Source: Solibacillus sp. R5-41
GTDB lineage: Bacteria; Bacillota; Bacilli; Bacillales_A; Planococcaceae
Direction: 5' to 3'
Length of the DNA: 64,000 bases
Assembly: GCF_002736105.1 (NCBI RefSeq)
Contig: NZ_CP024123.1
Coordinates: 488,001-552,000 of the forward strand
In this document: positions 43,367 to 51,342 of the stretch, in pieces
Numbering within the stretch: position 1 is the first letter of the stretch
How the letters are laid out: every line of letters begins with the position of its first letter
Program-made: the position numbers and the translations under genes
Notes under the pieces: model-generated
Told to the model about the DNA's origin: nothing
What the model saw: only the letters and a program-made list of their open reading frames with translations
The model's database searches: none

Positions 43367-43497
43367 CTATTTGGCAGTTGCCTAAGCAACCGCTAAAATA
43401 GTTAAAGCCCCGGCGGATGTTAAGGAATCGGAAAGGAGTTCTTTGTGAGATCACAAAGCCGATCCAAAACGCAATTACGTCGAGGCATAATTCATAA
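43365..43497 (+). repeat. Intergenic structured repeat, copy R8 (stems replaced)
   Basis: Keeps the AAAGCCCCGGCGGATGT linker and the end ATTACGTC-ga-GGCATAAT, but its other stems have new sequences that still pair. The 5' domain is AACTATTT (43365-43372) with AAATAGTT (43396-43403) around GTTGC-ctaa-GCAAC. The middle is GGAATCGG with CCGATCC around CTTTGTG-agat-CACAAAG (43441-43458). It ends 31 nt before flhP. Confidence 0.85.
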
Positions 43498-43528
43498 ATA
43501 AATTTTATCGTATAGAGGAGAAATAGGC

Positions 43529-44368
43529 ATGTTACGTACAATGGTTACTGCGACAAACACATTGTCACAAATACAGCATCAGCTTGATACAATTAGTTCG
43601 AATATCGCCAACAGTAGTACACATGGCTATAAAGCACAACAAGCGAATTTTACGGAAATGTTATATCAACAATTCGACAACGACAAGTTTGATAAAACAT
43701 TACGTCAATCACCAGTTGGTATTCGCTATGGCGTCGGTGCACAAATTGGTCAAATTCAATCCAATCAAACACAAGGTTCAATCCAAATGACTGAGCGTGA
43801 TTTAGATTTTGCACTAACTGGAAAAAATCAGTATTTCAATATTTTGATGCAAGATGAAAATGGTGCAACACAAACGGTCTATACACGTAACGGTAGTTTT
43901 TACGTAACACCAACGGAACCAGGAATCGTGTCACTTGTTAACAGTGATGGACATAGTGTAGCAGATTCAAATGGACAACCGATTACGTTTCCAGATGACG
44001 TAAAGCAATTCACGATGAATACGGACGGCAGTTTAGTTGTAAACTATCAAAACGGACAAGCACAAACGTTCCAATTAGGTATTACTGCTCTTCAAAAGCC
44101 ACAAGTAATGGAGCAAATTCAAGGTGGCACATATATCGGTTTACCAAATAATTTAGACGAGTTAGGGTATACTGAAGAAAACATCGTAACGAATTTACAA
44201 GGGGCAAATCGTCAAGTAGGTATTCAAAAGGGTGCACTTGAAATGTCTAACGTCGATGTATCAAAAGAAATGACGAGTTTAATTCAAGCGCAACGCTCTT
44301 ATCAGTTCAATACGCGCGCAGTGACTATTGCCGATCAAATGCTTGGACTAATTACTGGTATTCGTTAA
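43529..44368 (+). CDS. flhP: Flagellar basal-body rod protein FlhP
   Basis: A 279-residue partner of FlhO, with N-terminal MLRTMVTATNTLSQIQHQLD and SSNIANSSTHGYKA and C-terminal SLIQAQRSYQFNTRAVTIAD. It belongs to the rod/hook family acting outside the membrane. The ribosome-binding site is AGAGGAG. The two genes are separated by repeat R8 only. Confidence 0.92.
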   Translation: MLRTMVTATNTLSQIQHQLDTISSNIANSSTHGYKAQQANFTEMLYQQFDNDKFDKTLRQSPVGIRYGVGAQIGQIQSNQTQGSIQMTERDLDFALTGKNQYFNILMQDENGATQTVYTRNGSFYVTPTEPGIVSLVNSDGHSVADSNGQPITFPDDVKQFTMNTDGSLVVNYQNGQAQTFQLGITALQKPQVMEQIQGGTYIGLPNNLDELGYTEENIVTNLQGANRQVGIQKGALEMSNVDVSKEMTSLIQAQRSYQFNTRAVTIADQMLGLITGIR

Positions 44369-44380
44369 TCGTCAATTTTA

Positions 44381-44569
44381 GCTTGCTTCAGAGAAAAATT
44401 CTCACTTCTAAAAGTGATAGGATGAATACCAAATATATAATTCAGTAGGGGTTCAAACCCCGGCTGAATCAAGTTAAAGCCCCTGGCGGATGTCACAGAT
44501 TTTTAAGAGGCGCTTTTCGAGCAAACTCGAAAAAAAATCTGGACGCAATTACGCCGAGGCGTAATTGAT
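44381..44569 (+). repeat. Intergenic structured repeat, copy R9 (near-consensus)
   Basis: Probably the clearest copy. CTTGCTTCAG pairs with CTGAATCAAG around two hairpins (TCACTTcta-aAAGTGA and GGGGTT-ca-AACCCC). Then AAAGCCCCTGGCGGATGTCACAG, middle stem CAGATTTTT/AAAAATCTG with TTTTCGAGC/ACTCGAAAA inside, and ATTACGCC-ga-GGCGTAAT. It ends 14 nt before the epuA start, so the GGGAGA ribosome-binding site directly abuts it. Confidence 0.92.
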
Positions 44570-44583
44570 GGGAGATAAAGTTT

Positions 44584-44871
44584 ATGACAAATGAGTTAGA
44601 AAGACGAACACAGCAACCAGACGCTACACCTAGGAAGAGAAGGCGTAGAAGAACGGAAGAACCACAATCGGATCAACCGATTCGCTGGGTCCAGCTGCGT
44701 CTTATTCCAATTTGGCTACGCATCATTATCGTAATCGCGTTATTTGTGGGTGTAGCCGTATTGGGACTCACGATTGGATATAGTTATATTGGAGATGGAG
44801 AAGCAGGGGGTGCTCTAAAATGGAGTACTTGGCAGCATCTATTAGACATTATGGAAGGTAAGGAAAACTAG
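44584..44871 (+). CDS. epuA: EpuA/PF11772-like small membrane protein
   Basis: A 95-residue protein with a strongly basic N-terminus (RKRRRRR), a QLRLIPIWLRIIIVIALFV membrane-entry segment, one hydrophobic helix (about 47-69) and the ending YIGDGEAGGALKWSTWQHLL. This is the pattern of the EpuA family (PF11772), which databases call an RNA polymerase beta-like subunit without good proof. Ends with a terminator that overlaps its stop. Confidence 0.75.
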   Translation: MTNELERRTQQPDATPRKRRRRRTEEPQSDQPIRWVQLRLIPIWLRIIIVIALFVGVAVLGLTIGYSYIGDGEAGGALKWSTWQHLLDIMEGKEN

Positions 44872-44895
44872 GCGTCTTTTGAAAAGGCGCTTTTT
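44872..44895 (+). terminator. epuA terminator
   Basis: GCGTCTTTT-ga-AAAGGCGC stem directly after the stop codon, followed by TTTTT. Confidence 0.8.
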
Positions 44896-45017
44896 CCTCC
44901 AAATGTTAAAAAAGCATATCTTCTACATAATGTTAAGACATCTTCCTGCACAATATACGCGCAAGAGGTGTTTTTCTAAATTTTACATATTATTTTCAAA
45001 CAAATGGGGGTACTTAT

Positions 45018-45455
45018 ATGTTAAACGCAGAGCAAATTCAAGCAATCTTACCACATCGTTATCCGTTTTTATTTGTAGATCGAATTATTGAAATTGAAGA
45101 GGGTAAACGTGCAGTAGGTATTAAAAACGTTTCAATGAATGAGGAATTCTTCCAAGGACATTTCCCTGGATATCCGGTTATGCCCGGCGTACTGATCGTT
45201 GAAGCATTAGCACAAGTTGGCGGTGTTGCATTATTACAAGCAGAACAGTATAAAGGACGCCTTGTATTTTTAACTGGAATAGACAATTGTCGTTTTAAGC
45301 GTCAAGTTGTACCAGGTGATCAATTGAAGTTAGAAGTTACATTTATTAAACTACGTGGTCAAATGGGTAAAGGACATGCCGTTGCTACAGTTGATGGCGA
45401 ACTTGCATGCGAGTGCGATATATTATTTGCGGTTGGCCCAGAACAGCCGAAATGA
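45018..45455 (+). CDS. fabZ: 3-hydroxyacyl-ACP dehydratase FabZ
   Basis: A 145-residue hot-dog-fold dehydratase of type II fatty-acid synthesis. The catalytic His is in [21 protein letters not shown], with the conserved Glu of VEALAQ on the central helix. [13 protein letters not shown] at the N-terminus is diagnostic. The ribosome-binding site is weak (ATGGGGG). Position after flhOP agrees with B. subtilis ywpB (fabZ). Confidence 0.97.
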   Translation: MLNAEQIQAILPHRYPFLFVDRIIEIEEGKRAVGIKNVSMNEEFFQGHFPGYPVMPGVLIVEALAQVGGVALLQAEQYKGRLVFLTGIDNCRFKRQVVPGDQLKLEVTFIKLRGQMGKGHAVATVDGELACECDILFAVGPEQPK

Positions 45456-45552
45456 GCTGATTTGCAATTATATCGTAAAGATTATAGAATATAGATTGAA
45501 TATATTCTATAAATTGAATCAGTGGGGATTTTTCATACCCCAATGAATAGGG

Positions 45553-45671
45553 GAACTCAGGCTAAGGGAACAAAGGCTAAACCCGTCACGTCCTGTGACA
45601 ACGCCTTTGTGATCAACGTCGTGTTGACCCGCGTCGTGCGGCAATGCCTGAGTGACCAACATCGTGTTGGC
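45553..45671 (+). repeat. Outer GTCGT-loop cassette of R10, split by an inner copy
   Basis: CTCAGGC (45556-45562) pairs with GCCTGAG (45646-45652); CCGC-gtcgt-GCGG (45629-45641); CCAAC-atcgt-GTTGG (45656-45670). The two halves are separated by the inner copy. Confidence 0.88.
45567..45628 (+). repeat. Inner GTCGT-loop cassette of R10
   Basis: CAAAGGC (45571-45577) pairs with GCCTTTG (45603-45609); GTCAC-gtcct-GTGAC (45585-45599); TCAAC-gtcgt-GTTGA (45613-45627). All stems are perfect. It closely resembles the cassette in R7. Confidence 0.9.
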
Positions 45672-45817
45672 CCATTGCCCCGGCGGATGTCACAGATTTT
45701 TTAAGGGGAGATTTTCGAGCGAGCTCGAAAAGAATCCGGACAAAAGTTAGATGAGGCGTAATTGATTTTAGTACAATGAGCGAACTATAGCTTTAAACGT
45801 AGGAGGTTTTAAAATAG

Positions 45818-46201
45818 ATGTATAAGCAACTATCTTCAGGTGTAAAGATTAGTATTACTAGATCCATCTCGACATCGTATGAAGCATATTTAGCAAGCAT
45901 TGGTTGGGATGAAGATAAATTTTCAATGGAAGATTTTATGACAAGTTGGCAAACATATTTTAAAGATAATGCGGCTTGGATTGATAAAATACCACAAGAA
46001 GTTTTATTAAGCAACGAATTCCATGCTGAAATTGCAAAAAAAATCGATGAAGTGATGTCGAAAATTTTAAATGAAGCGCCAACAGAGAAGCAAAAAGCAG
46101 AAATTGCAAAGCTTCAAAAAAAGTTGGGAACAAATTATACATTTGACTGCAAAGCTGAAGCGACATACGTTGAACAGCTTTTAAAGGATAAATTGAAATA
46201 A
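45818..46201 (+). CDS. Hypothetical protein, no family recognised
   Basis: A 127-residue soluble, largely helical protein without signal peptide or membrane segment. It has an aromatic N-terminal half (YEAYLASIGWDEDKFSMEDF, then WQTYFKDNAAWIDKIP) and a Lys/Glu-rich helical C-terminal half with one Cys. The ATG follows AGGAGG at 11 nt, a little long. It stands alone between R10 and a lipoprotein gene. I do not recognise it; it may be restricted to this group of bacteria. Confidence 0.75.
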   Translation: MYKQLSSGVKISITRSISTSYEAYLASIGWDEDKFSMEDFMTSWQTYFKDNAAWIDKIPQEVLLSNEFHAEIAKKIDEVMSKILNEAPTEKQKAEIAKLQKKLGTNYTFDCKAEATYVEQLLKDKLK

Positions 46202-46302
46202 TACCAATTATATGTTGGATAGAACCTTCCTTTCCCGGGCAATCTATGTACGATCACAATTGTGATCAACATGAATTACTCAAATGAGAGGAGGGAATTT
46301 TT

Positions 46303-46650
46303 ATGTGGAAAACAATACTTTTCGTTTCCGTAATGTCGCTTGCATTACTAGCGGGGTGCAATACGAATAACGATAAACTGAACGAGGAAACACCGATGCA
46401 AGATGTCGAAAATGGGGTAAATGACGCGATGCGTGATACGCGTGACGCAATCGACGATACGATGGATACGGTTGATCCAAATATCAACAATAACGGGAAT
46501 TTAGAAAATAAACCCGGCGGAGTGGATGAAGGCACAATAAATAATGGTACACTTGTCCCAGAAGTAGACAATGGAACAATGGCCCCAGGTGCGCCATCCG
46601 TTAATCAAGATGACATCATCGAAAATAGTAAAGACAAAAAAGCAGAATAA
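46303..46650 (+). CDS. Small acidic lipoprotein
   Basis: A 115-residue predicted lipoprotein: signal WKTILFVSVMSLALLAGC with the lipobox LAGC, so Cys19 would be lipidated and the protein held on the outer face of the membrane. The mature part is hydrophilic and acidic, with an amphipathic repeat-like run NDAMRDTRDAIDDTMDTVD and a Gly/Asn/Pro-rich tail, no clear domain. Strong ribosome-binding site GAGAGGAGG. Function unknown. Confidence 0.85.
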   Translation: MWKTILFVSVMSLALLAGCNTNNDKLNEETPMQDVENGVNDAMRDTRDAIDDTMDTVDPNINNNGNLENKPGGVDEGTINNGTLVPEVDNGTMAPGAPSVNQDDIIENSKDKKAE

Positions 46651-46670
46651 TCGACTCAGATTAACACATA

Positions 46671-46718
46671 AAAAAAACAATCGGCTGACGTTAATTATAC
46701 GTAGCCGATTGTTTTTTT
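46671..46718. terminator. Bidirectional terminator (lipoprotein gene and ywpF)
   Basis: AAAACAATCGGCT...AGCCGATTGTTTT with inner ACGT pairing, an A-run before and a T-run after; serves both converging genes. Confidence 0.92.
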
Positions 46719-46744
46719 ACCAAAATGAAATAAAAATGTGAAAA

Positions 46745-47212
46745 CTACGAAAACTTATTTTTTATATCCTGTTGCTCTAATTTTTCATTGCGTTCTTTAA
46801 GTGATGGACGTTCACGCATACCACGCTCAAACGCTTCCAGTAACTCTTCATTGCGCAAACCACCTTCAAGAAGCTGAGACAGTAGCAACTCTGCATATTT
46901 TTTTCGTTGAGCCTTTAACCGCCCTTTTAAGAGAACCGAGATTTGATCGCCAATTTCGGAAATTGAATGGACGACAACTGAAAAAGGCGCAGGTTCATTG
47001 TCAGGCTGCGAGATGATGGCACGTGCATCCAAAATCGCATCGGCCTTAAGCAGCTCATTAAAAAAATCATGATATTCAGAAGTTGTAAATAATTCGAGTA
47101 TCCACATTTGATGACTGTTTTCTTGATTTATAATAATGCCATCAACTAAAGGGATTTTTTTGATTTGACCTTCAGTAGATAAGTCAAATGAGAGCATTTT
47201 AAAGGTTTTCAA
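46745..47212 (-). CDS. ywpF: YwpF family protein
   Basis: A 155-residue protein close to B. subtilis YwpF in sequence style (MKTFKMLSFDL, IPLVDGIIINQEN, KYAELLLSQLLEGGL) and in location next to ssbB. No membrane segment or known catalytic motif is visible; the fold looks like beta strands followed by C-terminal helices. Function is unknown. It is divergent from ssbB, so the 256-nt gap holds promoters for both. Confidence 0.88.
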   Translation of the reverse strand: MKTFKMLSFDLSTEGQIKKIPLVDGIIINQENSHQMWILELFTTSEYHDFFNELLKADAILDARAIISQPDNEPAPFSVVVHSISEIGDQISVLLKGRLKAQRKKYAELLLSQLLEGGLRNEELLEAFERGMRERPSLKERNEKLEQQDIKNKFS

Positions 47213-47406
47213 GCTAATTTTCCCCCCTCATCATTCCTAGTAACAGTATAGCATAGAAAAAATGGCAAACTGTCTATTTAAAACTGCCCCCTTAAAAGCC
47301 TACATATCGCTATTTTATCCGTAAATGTTACAAAATGACGCCGATGAAAATTGTCGGAAAATCAAATTTCATCACGAAAATGATGGTAATTCAAATTTTT
47401 GGGTTT

Positions 47407-47436
47407 TTGCAAAAAACAGATAGAATCAAGTACGAT
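47407..47436 (+). promoter_or_regulatory. Candidate ssbB promoter
   Basis: TTGCAA (47407-47412), 18-nt spacer and TACGAT (47431-47436), 32 nt before ssbB. A ComK-box-like AAAATCAAATTTC lies near 47360, but its second half-site is poor. Confidence 0.45.
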
Positions 47437-47468
47437 AAGAGCATCCAAAGAAGAAAGGAGGTTACTGG

Positions 47469-47903
47469 ATGAATCAAGTCGGACTAGTCGGTAGAGTAAC
47501 AAGAGATCCCGTGCTTCGACAATTATCGGAAAATCGTACGTACACAACCTTTAATTTAGCGATTAATCGCAACTTTAAAAATAGCCATGGAACCGTCGAT
47601 GCAGATTTCGTTAGCTGTGTTGCTTGGGGGAGGCTAGCAGAGCGTATCGTTAAATATTGTGGAAAAGGCTCCCTATTTGGTGTGAATGGTAGACTTCATT
47701 CCCGAACGTATATAAATGGGGAAAGTCAAAAGATGTATACAACAGAAGTGGCTGTCGAGGATGTCCGATTTTATGCGTTAAAAACTCCAGAAGCAGTAAA
47801 CACAATGCAAAGGAAGTACACCGAACATGGTGCTGCACAAGAAATACCAGCAGAATTTGTGTTACCTGAACAAGAAGAACAGCTACCTATTGGACAGGTA
47901 TAA
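47469..47903 (+). CDS. ssbB: Single-stranded DNA-binding protein, SsbB type
   Basis: A 144-residue OB-fold SSB (MNQVGLVGRVTRDPVLRQL, FVSCVAWGRLAERIVKYCGKG, YTTEVAVEDVRFY). It ends EEQLPIGQV and lacks the acidic DDDIPF-like tip that SsbA uses to recruit replication proteins. With the position beside ywpF this fits SsbB, which in B. subtilis protects incoming DNA in competence. It is longer than B. subtilis SsbB (113). AAAGGAGG ribosome-binding site. Confidence 0.92.
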   Translation: MNQVGLVGRVTRDPVLRQLSENRTYTTFNLAINRNFKNSHGTVDADFVSCVAWGRLAERIVKYCGKGSLFGVNGRLHSRTYINGESQKMYTTEVAVEDVRFYALKTPEAVNTMQRKYTEHGAAQEIPAEFVLPEQEEQLPIGQV

Positions 47904-48071
47904 GTTCATGGTAAACAGTAAGCAACATTCTATTGAATAGACTGCCCATCAAGAATAGAATGAAGCCATTTTACTTTCCCACTTTTAAAAAATTACTACA
48001 AAAGAGGTGACTGCCAAAATCTGCTGTTGACCGCGCAGTAGTAAAATTCATTCTCCTGTTCTACTAACTTA

Positions 48072-48259
48072 ATCTTCATTCAGCAGTAAAGTCCCACCGC
48101 TATAAGTGGTGATTCAGGTGTTTATATTTGTTCCAGTGAATGTTTTAATACTTGCTGAACGAAGATAAAGCCTCTGGCGGATGTCACAGATTTTTAAGAG
48201 GAGCTTTTCGAGCGTGCTCAAAAAAATCTGGACAAAAGTTAGCCGAGGCGTATTTGATA
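48072..48259 (+). repeat. Intergenic structured repeat, copy R11
   Basis: CTTCATTCAGC (48074-48084) pairs with GCTGAACGAAG (48154-48164) with one mismatch, around CCACCGC-tata-AGTGGTG. Then GCCTCTGGCGGATGTCACAG, TTTTCGAGC-gt-GCTCAAAAA, and GCCGAGGCGTATTTGAT. It lies downstream of ssbB in its direction, before the end of the convergent ywqA. Between ssbB and R11 only a weak hairpin (CATTCTAT/ATAGAATG, 47936-47962) was seen. Confidence 0.88.
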
Positions 48260-48315
48260 AATTACGTAGAATAATTAAACTATCTTACACAATTGAATAA
48301 AGTAGTGAAGTAAGC

Positions 48316-48356
48316 AAAAGAAAAAGAGTCTACTTCATGGCGTATAAGTAGACTCT
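48316..48356 (-). terminator. ywqA terminator
   Basis: AGAGTCTACTT/AAGTAGACTCT perfect stem; on the minus strand it is followed by a T-rich run. Confidence 0.88.
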
Positions 48357-48385
48357 TCTCCTCGTTATTTTTCAATTGCATAGGC

Positions 48386-51139
48386 TTATTTTAAGCTTGC
48401 CGTATCAAGCATCATTAAATCAACTAATTCCCCATCATCGAGCTCGGTTAGCCATTTGCTCGACTGAATCAATTCCTCAGACAACGCCGATTTTAATGCG
48501 ATCATTTTATCGATTTTTTCTTCTATCGTACCAATTGTAACAAATTTATGCACTTGAACAAAACTTGTTTGGCCGATACGGTATGCGCGGTCCGTCGCTT
48601 GATTTTCTACCGCCGGATTCCACCAACGATCGGCATGCAATACATGATTAGCCGCAGTTAAGTTTAACCCCGTACCACCTGCTTTTAATGACAGGATAAA
48701 AATAGGGAATTCTCCCGCCTGAAATGCCTCGACTAAACGGTCACGCTGCTGTTTTGGCATACTTCCAGTTAAGAACGGAACATCCAAATCGTAAAGCTCT
48801 GCGAAACAGTGCTGCAGTAAATTCCCCATCCCAATATATTGGGTAAAGATTAAGCATTGCTCCCCGTTATCCACAATTTCTGCGGTTAATTCTATAATGC
48901 GCTTTAGCTTAACTGAGCGATTGAGCATCGTGTTTGCATCCTCAAAGGGCTCCTTTAAATATAGCGAAGGATGATTACATAACTGTTTTAACTTGTTGAG
49001 CATTTTTAAGATACGCCCCTTTTTCTCAAAACCAGTCATTTGTTCAAGCTGTGCAAGCGTATCTTGAATATAACCCTCATATAATGCAGCTTGCTCACTT
49101 GTTAATGCACAAAACTCTTGTGTTTCCTGCTTCTCAGGTAAGTTGAGCATCAACTCAGGATCACGCTTTGTGCGACGCAATAAGAAAGGACGGATTTTCA
49201 TGCGCAGCACACGCTTATGTGAGTCGGATTCATCGCGTTCAATCGGTAAAATAAATTGATCAGAAAATTTGCCGAAGCTACCTAAATAGCCTTTATGAAT
49301 AAAGTCAAAAATAGCCCAAAGCTCGGATAAACGATTTTCCACAGGCGTTCCTGTTAGGGCAATATGGTGAATACCTTGGAGCTTTCGAATCGCTCGAGAT
49401 TGCATCGTTTGCATATTTTTAATATTTTGCGCCTCATCTAACACGACAGTAGACCAATCAATGGCTTGCAAATCTTCCGCATCTTGTGTAGCTGTTCCAT
49501 AAGTGGAAAGGATAATATGCGGTTTCTCGTCAGCTAAATAGCTTGTTAACTCATCACCCTTTAAACGGCGATTGCCATAGTGAGTGTGAACCTTCACGTC
49601 AGGTGCAAATCGTGCAATTTCCTTTTGCCAATTTCCTAATACAGAAGTGGGACAAATGATTATCGATGGCTTATCCTCTTGTAATGTATCAATGGTATAC
49701 AGCAAATACGTAATCAATTGAATCGTTTTCCCGAGCCCCATATCATCGGCAAGGCAAGCTCCGAATTGCTGATCACGCATGAAAGCGAGCCACTCAAAGC
49801 CTTCTTTCTGATAAGGACGTAAATCAGCATGGAGCATCGTTGGCACGGGTATCACTGGGAGACCCTTTTTATTTTGAAGCTGCCCGATATATTGCTGGAG
49901 CGACTGCTGCATCTCAAACGCAAATATTGGATCATCGCGCTCTGCATCATCCAAGTCATCTTCTTCAAGTGGGGCAGAAAGCGTTTCAGGAAGCTCACGA
50001 AATAATAAATCACGCACTGTCCAGTTTTCTTCATCAGCCTGTTCCATCAACATGCGCATTTCATTTAGCCATTCAGCATCCATTCGGAACCATTCCGTTC
50101 CAATGCGTACAAATTCGCGCTTTTCTTCCACAAGCTTACGGAATTGCTCAGCGGAAATATCTTCGCCGTTCATTGAAAATTGCCATTTGAATGTTAAAAT
50201 ATCGTCCAGTCCAGCAACAGAACGAGAGGACTGATTGTTGGCGTTGACACGTACTCGCATTTTGGATTGTTTGAGCTCCTTTAGCCAAGCAGGTAAAATG
50301 ACATCAAAGCCCATTGCCTGTAATTTCGCTAAATCTTTACGTAAAAAATCGCGCACCTCTATATCTGAAAGCTCTAAATGAATAAAATTTGAGTCCGGAG
50401 CATTTAATTGAATTAATTCGATTATTTGTTGCTGCATTTCTTCAATCTGTGGTGCAAGGTGAAGCCATTTTTTAGGGAGTGTCAGTGAAATAGGTGATGT
50501 AAGCTTCCGTACAGCAGGCGTCCAATGCTTGGCAGACCCCGCACCAGTTAAGATTGTTTCAAGCAACCAGTTTTCCGCATTTTCTTCGGGTTCACTTAAG
50601 CGGAGCGATATTTTCACACCATCCAGTGAACGCGTGCTTTGAATAGGCCAGCCACCATTTTGAAAGAAAGGAATGAGCGACACCGCATCCGCCTTTGTCA
50701 TCCCCGTAGCAGCAAGCTTTTGTTCCACGGCATTTTGAATCAGTTCGTTTGAAAAAATAAATCCGTCCTCTGTGACTTCCGCTTGTTCCCATAATGATGT
50801 GGAACTCCAAAGTGGTAACGTATCACGGAGGCTTTGGAAGACTGTAGTCGTTTCCATATCCGCTGCTTCCACATCAATGAATGGATGCTTATATTCAGGT
50901 GAAAAAATATCGAGTAATTCAGCAGCAGTGAGGAGTAAATCACGCTCTTTAAGTGAAGTTCCGATACCATAAAATTGAGATTCATAATTGAAATATAACG
51001 TCTGCACCCAATTGGCAGTCGGCAATATTAAATCGGCTTCATTATAGGCAGTAACCGAATAATAGCCTGGACGTACTTGCGAAATTTTGAAGCGGAACAC
51101 CTTTAAAAACGGCGATTTCGTATTAAATAAAAATGACAT
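48386..51139 (-). CDS. ywqA: SNF2-family helicase YwqA
   Basis: A 917-residue SNF2/RapA-like ATPase. The C-terminal 500 residues hold the motor: Walker A DDMGLGKTIQL, DEAQ box VVLDEAQNIKN, LTGTPVENRLSELW, and motif VI ATDRAYRIGQ. The N-terminal 400 residues are the bacterial SNF2 N-terminal domain. These proteins remodel protein-DNA complexes, possibly at RNA polymerase or recombination intermediates. The SWIM-finger partner ywqB is directly upstream. The ATG has no ribosome-binding site in reach; a GGAGGTG is 25 nt upstream across a small hairpin. Confidence 0.95.
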   Translation of the reverse strand: MSFLFNTKSPFLKVFRFKISQVRPGYYSVTAYNEADLILPTANWVQTLYFNYESQFYGIGTSLKERDLLLTAAELLDIFSPEYKHPFIDVEAADMETTTVFQSLRDTLPLWSSTSLWEQAEVTEDGFIFSNELIQNAVEQKLAATGMTKADAVSLIPFFQNGGWPIQSTRSLDGVKISLRLSEPEENAENWLLETILTGAGSAKHWTPAVRKLTSPISLTLPKKWLHLAPQIEEMQQQIIELIQLNAPDSNFIHLELSDIEVRDFLRKDLAKLQAMGFDVILPAWLKELKQSKMRVRVNANNQSSRSVAGLDDILTFKWQFSMNGEDISAEQFRKLVEEKREFVRIGTEWFRMDAEWLNEMRMLMEQADEENWTVRDLLFRELPETLSAPLEEDDLDDAERDDPIFAFEMQQSLQQYIGQLQNKKGLPVIPVPTMLHADLRPYQKEGFEWLAFMRDQQFGACLADDMGLGKTIQLITYLLYTIDTLQEDKPSIIICPTSVLGNWQKEIARFAPDVKVHTHYGNRRLKGDELTSYLADEKPHIILSTYGTATQDAEDLQAIDWSTVVLDEAQNIKNMQTMQSRAIRKLQGIHHIALTGTPVENRLSELWAIFDFIHKGYLGSFGKFSDQFILPIERDESDSHKRVLRMKIRPFLLRRTKRDPELMLNLPEKQETQEFCALTSEQAALYEGYIQDTLAQLEQMTGFEKKGRILKMLNKLKQLCNHPSLYLKEPFEDANTMLNRSVKLKRIIELTAEIVDNGEQCLIFTQYIGMGNLLQHCFAELYDLDVPFLTGSMPKQQRDRLVEAFQAGEFPIFILSLKAGGTGLNLTAANHVLHADRWWNPAVENQATDRAYRIGQTSFVQVHKFVTIGTIEEKIDKMIALKSALSEELIQSSKWLTELDDGELVDLMMLDTASLK

Positions 51140-51161
51140 AATATGCTGCGTAAAAACGCAT
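51123..51161 (-). CDS. Possible 12-codon leader peptide overlapping ywqA
   Basis: ATG at 51161 lies 3 nt past a perfect GGAGGTG (51165-51171) and reads MRFYAAYYVIFI before a stop that lies 14 nt inside ywqA in another frame. It could couple translation to ywqA. The same bases form a TGCGT-tttt-ACGCA hairpin, so a structured spacer between ribosome-binding site and the ywqA ATG is the rival reading. Confidence 0.35.
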   Translation of the reverse strand: MRFYAAYYVIFI

Positions 51162-51184
51162 TTTCACCTCCGATTACTCGTTAA

Positions 51185-51342
51185 TATCAATTACGCCTCG
51201 GCGTAATTGCGTCCAGATTTTTTCGAGCTTGCTCGCCTGAGTTCACCTATTCATCCGGTTTTTGAACCCCAATTGAAATAAGGTCATACTTGGCATTCAT
51301 CCCCCACTTATAAAAGTAGGAGACTTCTACGGGAGCAAGTTA
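51185..51342 (-). repeat. Intergenic structured repeat, copy R12 (deletion derivative)
   Basis: Reading on the minus strand: starts AACTTGCTCC, has a CCTACTTTTATAAGTGGG hairpin, then GAATAGGTGAACTCAGG, which is the front edge of a cassette, and jumps straight to CGAGCAAGCTCGAAAAAATC and ATTACGCC-ga-GGCGTAAT. The linker and half of the middle stem are gone. It lies between ywqB and ywqA in their direction. Confidence 0.85.

Larger units (their letters stand above)
45513..45767 (+). repeat. Intergenic structured repeat, copy R10 (with nested cassettes)
   Basis: The longest copy. TTGAATCAGTGGGGATT starts it; two GTCGT-loop cassettes follow, one inside the other; then GCCCCGGCGGATGTCACAG, middle stem with TTTTCGAGC-ga-GCTCGAAAA, and a decayed last hairpin (GATGAGGCGTAATTGAT). 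It ends 50 nt before the next gene. Confidence 0.9.

Noticed and set aside
44879-45091. A 70-codon plus-strand frame between epuA and fabZ
   Set aside because: It overlaps the epuA terminator and the start of fabZ in another frame, and its composition is unlike protein.
46801-47016. A short plus-strand frame under ywpF
   Set aside because: The minus-strand ywpF is the recognised gene with a proper start; this is its shadow.
47350-47400. ComK box before ssbB
   Set aside because: One half-site AAAATCAAATTTC is close, but the required second AAAA-N5-TTTT at proper spacing is missing.
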